A program made the position numbers and the translations under genes. Positions 12,540 through 22,930 of a stretch of 54,959 nucleotides of DNA are shown here, one piece after another. The notes below the pieces were generated by a model. That model ran no database searches, was not told where the DNA came from, and saw nothing but the letters and a program-made list of their open reading frames with translations. The stretch is from Usnea hakonensis (lineage: Eukaryota > Ascomycota > Lecanoromycetes > Lecanorales > Parmeliaceae): NCBI GenBank assembly GCA_013423325.1, contig BLJB01000370.1, forward strand, positions 1-54,959, in the 5' to 3' direction. Numbering within the stretch: the first letter of the stretch is position 1; the number at the start of each line of letters is the position of its first letter.

Positions 12540-14160
12540 TACTAAGATTTATAGAGAGCTTAAATAAGATACCTATTTAATATAAATATAATATAGCTAA
12601 AAAGTAGCTTAATCTTATTATTAGAACTATTAATTATAAATAGCTCGTCCTACGCTTAATTATCTATATTATAGCAATAAGTAAAACGATATATAATTTA
12701 AATAATAAATCTATCTTTAAGCTTATTAAAGCCTTTTAGAAGGAGGATCCCTTCGTACTATAATACAAAAAAGGCGAAACGGATAAAAAGCGAAAAAAAG
12801 ATATCGGAGCTTAGATTATAGATAGCTAGGGGATATTAAGATATAATAATCTATTATATATCCCTAAAGAGGCTTCTATCCGCGAAGAGCTATTAAAATA
12901 CTATTATAATAATCTATTAATAGGATATTTTAGAATCGATAAAATACTTAAATTAATAAGTAGAAAATACTACTAGTAAAATATTAAAATAGATATTAAA
13001 GAATATATAGACTTTTATAATATTTATTAATAGATAAAGATAAAGCGATATTATTTTTATAGAGAATTAAGTATACTACTCTAATTAAGTAGACCTTAAA
13101 AAAAAATTATTATAAATTTTATTATAGATCTATCTTTATCTAAATATAATAGCTACGTTTATAATTTAATTCTTATAATTATAGATAGATATATAAAAAT
13201 AGTTTATTATATTCTAATTAATAAAATAATTAAAGTACCGGACTTTAAAATTTTACTAATAAATAAAATCTTCTTTAAATTTAGTATCCTAGATAGTATT
13301 ATTATTAATTATAGATTTATATTTACGAGTAAGTTCTAATTAGAAGTCTACTATTAAATAAAGATAAAATATAGGCTAAGTATTATATTCTATCTCTAAA
13401 TTAATAGTTAAATTAAAAGATAGAATTAAACCTTAAAATATTATCTTTAAATATACTATTTAGATAATTAGAACGAATAGATAATATTACTATTAATAAT
13501 TAAATACGTTTATTAGAATATTAAGAATAAGATATTTAGTTATAGCCTATTTTATACTATAATAGGATATAATCTAGAATTTAAATTAAGTACTAAGAAT
13601 AGTCCTTCTAAAGGGGAGGTACTAGTAGTAAAAGAATATATTAAGAAAATTTACGCGCTATAGAATTAACTAATAGAATATTAATAAAGTATAATTAAAT
13701 TATATATAAAATTATATAATAAGAAATATTAAGCTAAATCCTTTAATAAAGAAGATATAGTAATATTATTAATAAAGAATCTAAAGTAAAAGAAGCTAAA
13801 TAAGAAGCTTTTAGATAAAGTAATTAAACTTTTTATTATTAGAAAGCGAATAGGTACTTAAACTTATTACTTAATATTTCTACTAATTTACTAAATCTAT
13901 AATATCTTCTATATATTTCTATTAGAACTCTACTATTATAAAGATAATAGTTAAATACTTATATATATAGTTACTAAATTAGTAGATAATACTAAGGAAT
14001 AGAAAGTTAAAAAGATTTAAATAAGTAAATCTAAAAAGGCGAGGTATAGTACTTAATCTAATAGATATTATATTTATCTAAATATAATTAATAGGTATTA
14101 TAGGGAGATATAGAATATATATAAAAGCTTTATAATATATTTATAAAGCGTAAAAAATAT
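12540..14160 (+). mobile_element. Third RIP-destroyed Ty3/Gypsy element (integrase and chromodomain end)
   Basis: Plus-strand translation from about 12,780 gives the pre-integrase segment, then the HHCC zinc finger (about 12,880-13,040, His and Cys now Tyr). The DDE core follows: first Asp region near 13,110-13,140, second near 13,290-13,345, and the Glu region near 13,400-13,440. After 13,830 comes the segment that usually precedes a chromodomain (R-x-G-T, then an F-H-V-S-L-L-E-P-Y-H-like stretch). A chromodomain-like end lies at about 14,000-14,110. No reverse transcriptase was found upstream in this orientation, so the copy is probably 5'-truncated or interrupted near 12,300-12,540. It faces the two minus-strand elements. 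Confidence 0.78.
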
Positions 14161-15984
14161 AGATATAAAGTATAATTAGTATATAGATTAATTAATAATT
14201 TTTATACTATTATAAAAATAGTAAAAGAATATTAGTCTTTTAGGCCCTAAAAAATATTAAATATTAAAGTACTATTATAGTAGCTATATAAAGTCTATTA
14301 TCTAAAAGTATAATAGAATCTCTAATTAAAGGGCTAGTTACCCTCTTCTTTATTTTACCCTTCTATTATAATATCTTTTATAAAACCTTTAAACTCTACC
14401 TTCTCTCTAAAGAGCTACTTATTAGAATCAAGAAAGGCCCCGCCTATTATAGCGTTACTACTATTTATATTACTCTTAATATCCTCTTTATCTCTATTAT
14501 CTATACTATTTATAGCGCTAGTAATATTATTATCTATATTATCTATATTATCTATATTATCTTTATCTTTACTATTACCCTTTTTAGAATTAACTTTATT
14601 AATTCTATTATCCTCTTCTTTTTCGCTATTACTAGATTAACTATTTATACTATTATTATTTCTACTACTAATACTATCTAATCTATCTTTAATATTACTA
14701 TTATTATTACTCTTTTTATCGTTTCTAGGTAGGGTAAGAGGAGGTAAAAGATATAATAAATAGGGAGTAATAGGATCTATAGGCGGGAGGCCCGCCTAAT
14801 AAAAGATTAATATTATCTTTATATAAATAAGAAGTATATTAAATATAGGATTATATTTATAGAGTACCTTATTATATTATATATACCCTTTAAAGTCTCT
14901 ATAATATATTTTAAAGATTTAGCTTTCTCGATCTAGATAGCGTCGCCTATAGACTTTTTATATCTACTAAATTAATCCTATACCCGCTCTATACTCGTAA
15001 AAATACTATTAAATATTAAAATATAGATATTAAAGAAATAATAGAAGATATATTATTATTTACTAAAAAGCTAGCTACGTCTCTTAGTATATTTAAAATA
15101 TATACGATAATAGAGTACTCTATTAATAAGTCTATATATCTCGATATCTATAGGGACCTCTAATAATAGTAAATTAATATCTAAAATCTATATATAATAT
15201 ATAAGTAAGATAGATATTTACTTATAGATTTATAATTAATATATATTTAAGAATAATAATTATATTTATAGATTATATACCTATATTTATTAAATATTAT
15301 ATTATAAGAGTTTAGGGCTTTATTCTCTATAGTATATAAATAGCGGTAATAATAATTCTCGATAAGTATTTAAATATAGATAGTATTTTAAATAGTAATC
15401 TAGAACGCTAGAGGCTATATACGTATTAGAGATATATATCTAATAATAGCTAGGATACTAATACTTACTATTAATCCTATTAGAATAGATCTAATAGAAA
15501 TAGAAAAAGGTATAATTTAAATTACTATTATTTAGATATTTATAATATATTTATAATTAGTCTAGTAAGTATTATAGTTAAATATTATATAAGAAATATA
15601 GATAGAATAATAAATAGAAAATTATTAAAAAAAAAGAAATTCTAAAAAAAAAATATAATAATTATATATAAACTATAAATATTACTTAATAACTATTAAC
15701 GCTTTAAAATTATAATAACCTTAACGCGAACTTATTATATATAATAAAAAATAATAAAACTATTAATAATTATAATTTACTATATTTATATCTATAAATA
15801 CTCTATTTATATATTTATTATATTATATATATATATTTTATCTATATTATATTATAATTCTATATTATTATACGGGAAGGACTCTTTCCCTTATATCCCC
15901 TTAGAGGTTTAAAGGGTTTTAATAAGCCTATTTTTTATTTATTAGATAAATAGATTCGAGGATAAATCCTTAGAGGGAGGATAC

Positions 15985-16213
15985 TATATTAGTATTAGAT
16001 TTAGGGGAGCCCTATACTAAGCGGCTATTTAACTAAGGCCTAACGTAGCTAATAAGCTTAGTATACGTAGGTCTTAGTAAGAGAAGTTTAAAGAGGTGAT
16101 TCCCCCCTCTTCTTTTTAGATTCTTTAAGAATTAGTTTTACTATTAAGGTACTATATTTAATATATATATATCTACCTATTACTAGTCTTATATTGCTAT
16201 AAGTACTCTAACA
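15985..16213 (+). repeat. Candidate 3' LTR at the island edge
   Basis: A purine run (AGAGGGAGG, 15,972-15,980) resembling a polypurine tract is followed by about 220 nt ending in CTCTAACA, a plausible TG...CA-type LTR end once RIP of the first dinucleotide is allowed for. The CA/TG depletion stops at this point. No second copy was found to prove it is an LTR, so the assignment is inference. Confidence 0.35.
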
Positions 16214-16233
16214 ATTTTCTGCGCTAAGAAAAA

Positions 16234-16343
16234 GCTCGTAGGGGGTAAAACCGATATGCCCAATATATACTAAGACCTCGTAGGGGGTGAAAAGGGCTTG
16301 GCATATGCTCACCCCTACCGAGGTTTTTTTTACCCCCGCCGAG
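16234..16343. repeat. Nested inverted repeats at the island border
   Basis: Two direct copies of CTCGTAGGGGGT (starting 16,235 and 16,277) face two inverted copies. 16,275-16,290 pairs with 16,309-16,324, and 16,234-16,250 pairs imperfectly with 16,324-16,343. The whole block can fold into a nested hairpin. It sits in normal-composition DNA just outside the RIPed island. It could be the remnant of a short inverted-repeat transposon or a target-site structure. Confidence 0.6.
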
Positions 16344-16804
16344 CTGATACCCGCGGATGGACGATATGGAGTCTAAAGAGTATAGCGCTTTACGTATACT
16401 ACAACTATAATCTAGTTAAGAGTAGCCTTAAAGTTTAAATTATTTGTTATTATCAATATTAAGGTAAGTACACACATCCCGAATTTCTCCATGTGGGGGG
16501 GACTAATACCTTCAAAATTTAGTCTTTATAGCGCCTTCTCTAAGTATAGTAGAGTCGATCGATTTATCCACTCATTTGTAAAGTGGATGAAGTAGTAAAC
16601 GATAAGGGTAACAATGATGATGATGATGATGATGATGATGACGATAACGATGACGATAATGATAATAATCAAGAGACGTATTCATATACTCCGAGTCTAT
16701 CAATGGAGACTAGCCTCATCTTTCGGCGCGAGGCAAAGCTCGTGTGTAAGGAATGGTATGAGTAGATAACTATGTAGAATGCAATATCCACACACCTTGC
16801 TCCA
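16344..16804. other. Gene-free spacer with a GAT microsatellite
   Basis: Positions 16,371-16,470 are AT-rich and poor in CA/TG, possibly RIP spread beyond the repeat border. A run of GAT/GAC triplets at about 16,613-16,665 gives an artificial poly-Asp reading frame. Nothing else was recognised. The spacer forms the 3' flank of the enoyl reductase gene. Confidence 0.6.
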
Positions 16805-18029
16805 TCAAACAGGATAGACTAACTTATGCCCAGACATAGTCTGCTTACCAATCATTTCGACCCCCTTGATCACGCCCTCCCATCCTCCTTCCATGATTTT
16901 GATCGGATGCGCCCTTATGAGTCCGCGATCCATCAGCCCCTGTAGCACCACGAACATGTGCACGGCAAAGGTCCGGTCAGCTGGTCGTGCCTCGCGCCCA
17001 TAGACGCCGTCGAGGGCGACCTTGCGCCCGAACATGGTCAGAACCATAGCAAAGGATGGGGTCACCGTGGGCCGGCTCGCCGTGACGGTCTCGTGGTATG
17101 CCTCGAGGGAGACGTAGCGCCCTCCCGCGCGCCCGAGGGCAGCGTAGCACAGCTGCGTCGTGTCGGCCTGGGAGACGCAGTCAAGGGCGTATGCTAAGGT
17201 GTTACGCGTGTAGGCGCGGATGTCGGCCGCGCACGTTGGGCTGCGGTAATCAAACACCTTTTCCGCTCCAAATGTAAGGGCAAGCTCAAAGTTGGGTGGC
17301 GAGCATGTGGCGATTGGGCGAAGACCGGCACTGGAGAGGTTGAACGCTATTAGCGACTACGCCTCCGTTTTACAAAGTCCGGGCTTCGGGGCAAATAGAT
17401 GGGAGGATAGAAAGAAGAAAATCGCTTACATACAGTTTTAACAACTGGATCGCGCGAGTGCCCGTGGCCGTACTGCCGCCCGCAACTAGAACAAAGGTAG
17501 CCTGGTCGTTCTCCTCTTTCGCGGACGATGAGTGGTATTCGTCCCCCACGAGCTCTGCCCGCTCCAACGAGCCCGGGACCTCCAGCTCGCGGAAGAGACA
17601 TAGTAGCGCCGTGCCCACCCCGGTCCCCAAACTCGCCCCCTCCTCGAAGCTCATCCCATCCGGTAAGCGGAGCAAGATTTCCGCTTCGGCTCCCACGTAC
17701 TCGCTAAAGCCGCCAATGTCCGGCCGTAGCGAGTTGTTACCGTGCACGATGCCGGCAACCCGGTCGCCCACGGCGAGATGAGCTGGGGTGTTGGCTCCGA
17801 GTGCCACGACGGAGCCCGCGAAGTCGTACCCGTGGACGGCGCCCGCGGCGGGGCTGTATTCAAGCATCTTAGCGTCGACTGGGTTGATGGCCACAGCGGC
17901 GGTTTTGACAAGGGCCATATCCGCGCTTAGAGCGGGCATGGGGACGTCGCGTTGGACCTTGAGCTTGCCGGACCCTTGGACGATGACGGCCGTCTGGTGA
18001 GTGGGCAAGGTGACGCTGGCGGCGGGCAT
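16805..18029 (-). CDS. Trans-enoyl reductase, zinc-less MDR superfamily (LovC/ToxD-like)
   Basis: Two exons on the minus strand, 18029-17434 and 17330-16805, joined over a 103-nt intron (donor GTATGT, acceptor CCAG), encode 373 aa, the normal length for stand-alone enoyl reductases of the medium-chain dehydrogenase superfamily. Seen: an N-terminal GroES-like half with H-G-Y-D-F-A-G and G-D-R-V-A-G motifs, then the NADPH-binding loop G-G-S-T-A-T-G-T across the Rossmann start, and a C-terminal half ending HKLVYPV. Known of the family: members such as LovC reduce the enoyl intermediate bound to a highly reducing polyketide synthase whose own ER domain is inactive. No synthase is in this window, so the partner is unknown. 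The neighbouring CYP505 and MFS genes support a secondary-metabolite setting. A primary quinone reductase-like role cannot be excluded. Confidence 0.88.
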
Positions 18030-18678
18030 GATGGTGAGTGGGCAGTAAGTTGTAAAGGACGACTACACTTCAACGAGGTGATGAACGACGGCAGCCTATC
18101 TAGAGATTTTTGTTTTTCCTTTTCACTGAAATGTCATCTACGCCTCTGCGTCATCTTCCTACACGCTGACCCTATCTAGACTCTGTCGGCTCTTTTTGAG
18201 ACCCACGTAGGCTTGATGGATCAATCGGTCTCGGTGCATCCATACTGAATCGCCGAACCATTACCGCCGACGGTGAAAAAGCCGCCGAAACAACATTGGC
18301 GAGCAATTTACCTAGACAAGATACACTTTCCCAAAAGGCAGGGACTGAAGCAGCTCACCATGTACAGTGGTTTTCACCAGACGAGTCATGTTGACAAATG
18401 TTCCGATCTCGAGTTGAATCGTAGGCGGCGCTGATTTTGTATATGCAAGTGCTAACTCCCTCAATCCGTATACGGCAAGGCTTAGGTCTGTTGATGCATC
18501 TGGGATCATGAAAAAAGACAGAGGTAAACGTGTAGCTCGCAGACGACTTTGATGTAGTGGACACCAAAGAAAACTTGAGCGGTCCAACCTCAATGGCCTC
18601 GGAATCGCAAATGCATGGTCCCATGCCAACTCACGATGGCTCCAATCAAGACCCTCGCTACTAGGCGCATAGTAACTC
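18030..18678. other. Intergenic: enoyl reductase promoter and CYP505 3' region
   Basis: This 650-nt gap separates two minus-strand genes in tandem. A 126-codon minus-strand frame at 18,312-18,692 overlaps the CYP505 stop by 14 nt, but it has no recognisable domain and no supporting splice signals, so I treat it as chance. No clear TATA element was seen. Confidence 0.5.
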
Positions 18679-21600
18679 CTAATACACGTCACTTACATAC
18701 CGATCATTCTTGACCTCCTCCAGCCAAACATCCGCTTCCGCTTCGTTCTTACCCGTCTTCTCCCTCCAAATCTGCTTACACATTTGCGCCGAGCTGCGTC
18801 CCAGCCTAGCAGCGCTGCCACACAGGTAGATCCTCCCTTCATCATTGAATAGGTCCCAGACGCGTTCTCGGTGCTCCCAAAGCGCATCCGGCACGTGCCG
18901 CCCCTTTTGCCCACCATCAGGTTTAGAGAAGCAGGGAATCACGTCCACAACGCCTTCCCGCTCCCATTCCGCGAGCTCGGTGCGGTAGAGATAGTCTAGG
19001 TCCGTATGACGGCAGCCAAAAAAGAGCAGGGCGGCACCGAGCTTGCGCACGCCGGCACGTTTAATCGCGGCGCGCTCCTGGATAAAGGCGCGCATTGGTG
19101 CAATGCCAGTGCCTGTGGCAAGCATGATGACTGGCGTTTCCGGATTTGCGGGCAGGCGGAAGCCGACATTCGTCGAGCGAATGAAGCAGCCAATGCGATC
19201 TCCAGGTTGGCGGTCGGCAAGGTAGCTGCTCACGACGCCACGGAAAGTTCCATGACCACTCCATGCCGAGGCTCTGAAGACGTCGAATGTGACGCTGGCA
19301 ATAACTGCGTGCTGTTCCTTGTTGTTCACGTTGTTTTTCGGTTCAAGTGGTGACGAAGAGATGGAGTACGGGCGCGGCGTCAGTGGCTGTAGAAGGTCGA
19401 CATAGACCCCGAATGGAAGATGAAGTCCCGGAACCTTTTCGAGAGTATCGATGACAGAGTGTCTCTTTTCTAGCAGTTCTCCGTACTGCGAATCGTCTTG
19501 CATCTTCTCGAGCTCCTTGTGCTCCTCGCTGTCTTGATCTGCCCACAACGCAAGCCTTGCAAGCTGTCGCTTTGTAATAGGCGCAGCGAGCTCGACATTG
19601 TTGCGCAGAAAATGATGAGCTGCCACTGGGTGTTTTGGGAGGAAAGTCTTCTTGCTTGCCTTTACGCTCATAATAGCTTGTTCACCGATGCCAAATCTCG
19701 TCATGACTCGTCTCACTGTCTCTTCAGAATTTCTGCCTTGAATGACTAGGTAGTCTCCCGAGGTATATTCGCAGTCGGTAGGAAGACGAACCTCCACATG
19801 TCGCTTTGCTGCACCGGCCGACATGTCGGCTAGCTCACAATTGGAGACTACCGTACCCACAGCCAATCCCTCCTCGCCCAGGATCTGAGGAATCTCGCCG
19901 CTATGGATGCATATTTCTACACCATCAGAAGCATGGCTCGCGCTTTGGTTGCCAGACAGATTCATGCATAGCTGCTCGCTCCACTCCTCCCATGGTCCCA
20001 GCACGTCCAGCTTGACGTCCGCAAAACTTGGTTCGATGATCTGCTCGGCTCCCAGCTTGGCCAGCGAATCATTGACGAGTTTTGGAATTGTGTGAAATGT
20101 GCTAGCCCAGTCGCTGTTTCCTACGCCGAATACGGCATATTGTGTGCGCGTGGACAACTTCGCAGATTTCTGTGACAGTTGCTCGATCCATGCTACAAAT
20201 TTTTTAGCGTTGTCCGGCGGCTTGCCTTCATATGAGGCGGTAATGATTATACAAGGTCTATCTGTTGGCAGGTTCTCAGTAGCAGAATCTAGGTTTTGTA
20301 TGTCAACCTCAAGACCGAAACCCGGCGCGCTCTTGGACAGTGATTGAGCCAAACTCTCACAGGTGCCAGTATTGCCGCCGAAGAAGACAGTCACAAGCTT
20401 GGCATCCCTTTGACTAAAGTTCGCTTGGGGAGCCTTTGTGCGTGGATACCGATACTCTTGAGCACTTTCGGTCATAGCGCCACCGGGAATGCCAACCATA
20501 AGGCTCCTGCCTACCCGGCGGCGAGCCCTCATTTTAAAACCGTCCGGTTTGGTCGTAATACTACTCTTCAATCTCAGCTTGTAATCAGGGTCGGCTTTCT
20601 CGATCTGGAATCGCTGTAGTACGAGTACAATATTGATGTACATTTCTTGCTCTGCGAAATGTTGGCCGATACACGCTCGTAGGCCGTCTCCAAACTGACA
20701 TGAAGATCGTTGGTTACCGACATTTTTGACAAACGACATGGAAGTGAGCGTGAGAGGGAAACGTACCGGCTTCCAGGAACCAATTGGTACAGCCTGGAAT
20801 CCTCCATTCAACATGCGCTCCGGTCGGAATTCGTCAGCATCCTCTCCCCAGATCTTCCGATCGCGATGTAAATGACGGTTGGTAGCCGTTACGCATTGGC
20901 CCTTTTTGATTGAGTATCTCGCACCTAGAACTGTGTCCTTGGTCGCTGTCCTGTTTATGACATTGATCGGAGGGTCGAGTCGCAGCGCCTCTTTGATGCA
21001 GGCGTCAAGATAATTGAGTTTGGGTAGCATGCCCGCAGTAAGCACTCTTTCACCGACGACTTCGTCCACCTCTTGTTGCAGTTTCAGGAGCTTGTCAGGG
21101 TTATCGCATAGGTGGTAGTAGATGACGCTCAGCGTTGAGCTTGTTGTTTCGTGTCCGGCACCAAGGAACGTCATCATCTGGAATCGGATGTTCTCTTCGC
21201 TCAATTTCTCGCCCGTCTCCCTGTCAACAACGTTTAACATGGTATTGAGCAGATCATTAGCCTCCGGTCTGGGGGTCTCCTTCCGGTCCCGCACTATCTT
21301 GTCACACACTTCCCACATCTTGGCTATGTTCTCCTGGCGACGCTGCTCCGAACGGTAAAATAATTTCTGAATAAACGGTGGACGCCTAGAGCGTTGGCCA
21401 GACTCGGAGAGTACATCTAGAAGTTGCTGCGTGAAGAGATGGGGTTTATCCGAATAAAACCCGTTGAAACGATAACCAAATGCACAGAGCCCAATGGTCT
21501 CAAAGGCAAGGCGTGTCAAGTCCTCTGCACAGTCAATCTCATGCTCAGAGCCGAGTCGGTCCCACATTAGAACCAACTGGGAGCTAATCTCTAGCCTATG

Positions 21601-22170
21601 TGCATCCTTTGTCAGCCAGACGCTCCCGTATTCTGGTCCTAGGTGAGACACATATGTCATCAAACATTTTGCGGATCCCAAGTGGTCCTATGCTAATGTC
21701 AGTCCCGTCTTGCTACCTTCCAGAGCAGCAGGACCTGGATCGACCATACCGAATACCGGAACCAGTACCCGATGAGCCTTCCACCAGTTCTTTTCTTCTT
21801 TGAAAGCCGTTAACAGGCCATCACCGGCAGCCGCTCGCAATTCTTTCAAAGGCCCTATTGGTGATTTGATCCATACATCCTCATCAAATAATTCACTTAT
21901 CAGCTCCTGGCTCCCGATGAAGATCCTTGGAACACCCAAATTCAATTGGATGATTGGACCATACAGGTCTAATAGCTTCCAAAAGGAGCGCGTAGGGAAG
22001 GCGGGGTCGATATCAGGCACATGCCCTAGGAGACCGAAGTAGGATTGGGGCGGTTGCGGTACTTCCACCAGCTTGGACGGGTCGATACTATCTGTGGTTG
22101 ATGTTGTTGTTGGATGACATTCAGGGCCATTGTCCTGACTGACCGGACATTCCATGATTGTGACCGTCAC
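18679..22170 (-). CDS. CYP505: Self-sufficient cytochrome P450-reductase fusion (CYP505 family)
   Basis: Four exons (22170-21750, 21687-21654, 21595-20767, 20694-18679) give 1099 aa, as in P450foxy/BM3-like enzymes. P450 part: I-helix A-G-H-E-T-T at about 298-303, E-A-L-R at 354-357, heme motif FGDGLRACIG at 429-438 with Cys436. Reductase part: FMN-binding G-G-N-T-G-T at about 534, FAD motif R-P-Y-S-I-S-S at about 869, NADPH motif G-T-G-I-A-P at about 956. CYP505 enzymes typically hydroxylate fatty acyl or polyketide chains at subterminal carbons, using an internal electron chain. Intron 1 (21688-21749) and intron 3 (20695-20766, in frame) are canonical GT-AG. Intron 2 (21596-21653) must start with AT to keep frame: the nearby GT donors lead to an immediate stop or insert extra residues. 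The gene may therefore be mis-spliced or dead. It shares its promoter region with the MFS gene. Confidence 0.9.
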
Positions 22171-22930
22171 TTTCGACTGAAAGGTAGAATTAAATTATGT
22201 TTCCCAGAAAATGTGAGGACAGGGGTACATGATGAAAAGCACAGACAGTAGTGAGAGGGAAGATAAGACGATTCTACCGCTACTAGTGGTTTTGTGATTG
22301 TCACCGAGCTTGCGTGTCAGAAGAAAGAAATGGGTGATGCGAGAAAATCGCCGAGACAAGAGAGACTGAAATCGCCGACTCGTAAGTGGATAGAATGCGG
22401 CACCTTGTACATATTCAAAGTCCCGAACCTCATATTCATACCACTCTACCTATCTATCTACCTTACTCTTTTGACCAGCTTAGAATGTAGTCTCATCCTA
22501 CACGCTTACATCTTTCCCTTCTTCGTCCATGCCATGGTGCCACGCTTTCTGACTAGTCTGCTTGGTCGTGCGTGAGTATCTCTAAAACTTATGCAGTATA
22601 TTGGAAATCGTTGAGTTGATAGCGACTTCCTTAGACCGTTGTCACCACCACATTGGCAATCTCCACCTGTTCTGCGCAACACCATCATATAAGTACCTTA
22701 AGGTAAAGTAGGTCCAGCGGAAAAAGCTTTTCCAAATCAATGAGATTGCTTACTTTATCTGGTCGGATCGCCGAATCTCCGAATCTCCGAATCTCCGAAT
22801 CTCCGAGACAAGAGACAAGACACGTCATGTCGAAAGTACCTAGGTAAAGTAAGTACCTAAGTACCTACTTTACGACATATAAGTCAAATTCTCCCCAAGT
22901 GCTTTCATTCTTCACTGATGTCTTCCCATC
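22171..22930. promoter_or_regulatory. Divergent promoter between CYP505 and the MFS exporter
   Basis: The 760-nt region between the two start codons contains three copies of a shared motif, GGTAAAGTARGT. These are AGGTAAAGTAGGT at 22,701-22,713, AGGTAAAGTAAGT at 22,842-22,854, and the inverse ACCTACTTTACG at 22,863-22,874. A perfect palindrome TACCTTAAGGTA lies at 22,694-22,705. The motif spacing suggests binding sites for one regulator controlling both genes, which is inference. Confidence 0.5.
22772..22806. repeat. (CGAATCTC)n octamer array
   Basis: Four exact head-to-tail copies of CGAATCTC (22,772, 22,780, 22,788, 22,796) plus a partial one lie in the divergent promoter. It may be a replication-slippage microsatellite or a set of phased protein-binding sites. 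Confidence 0.85.

Larger units (their letters stand above)
1..16210. repeat. RIP-saturated AT-rich repeat island
   Basis: By eye this stretch is strongly AT-rich and nearly lacks CA and TG dinucleotides; I find almost none before about 3970, while CG is still common. That is the signature of repeat-induced point mutation, which turns CpA into TpA on either strand of duplicated DNA in ascomycetes. No open frame survives, yet conceptual translation shows Gypsy retrotransposon domains in which Cys and His have become Tyr, and Gln and Trp have become stops. No cellular gene is visible. The right edge is sharp, between about 16,190 and 16,215, where normal CA and TG content returns. The parts I could not assign to an element are 3100-5200, 5760-6900, 9350-11,840, 12,070-12,540 and 14,160-15,970. 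Confidence 0.95.

Noticed and set aside
14500..14580. TATCTATATTATC repeats suggestive of a CRISPR-like or satellite array
   Set aside because: Low-complexity RIPed AT sequence without regular spacers; CRISPR arrays are not expected in fungal nuclear DNA.
16583..16765. 60-codon plus frame rich in Asp and Asn
   Set aside because: Translation of a GAT/GAC microsatellite; no domain, no promoter or splice support.
18312..18692. 126-codon minus frame after CYP505
   Set aside because: Overlaps the CYP505 stop, no family resemblance, composition looks random.
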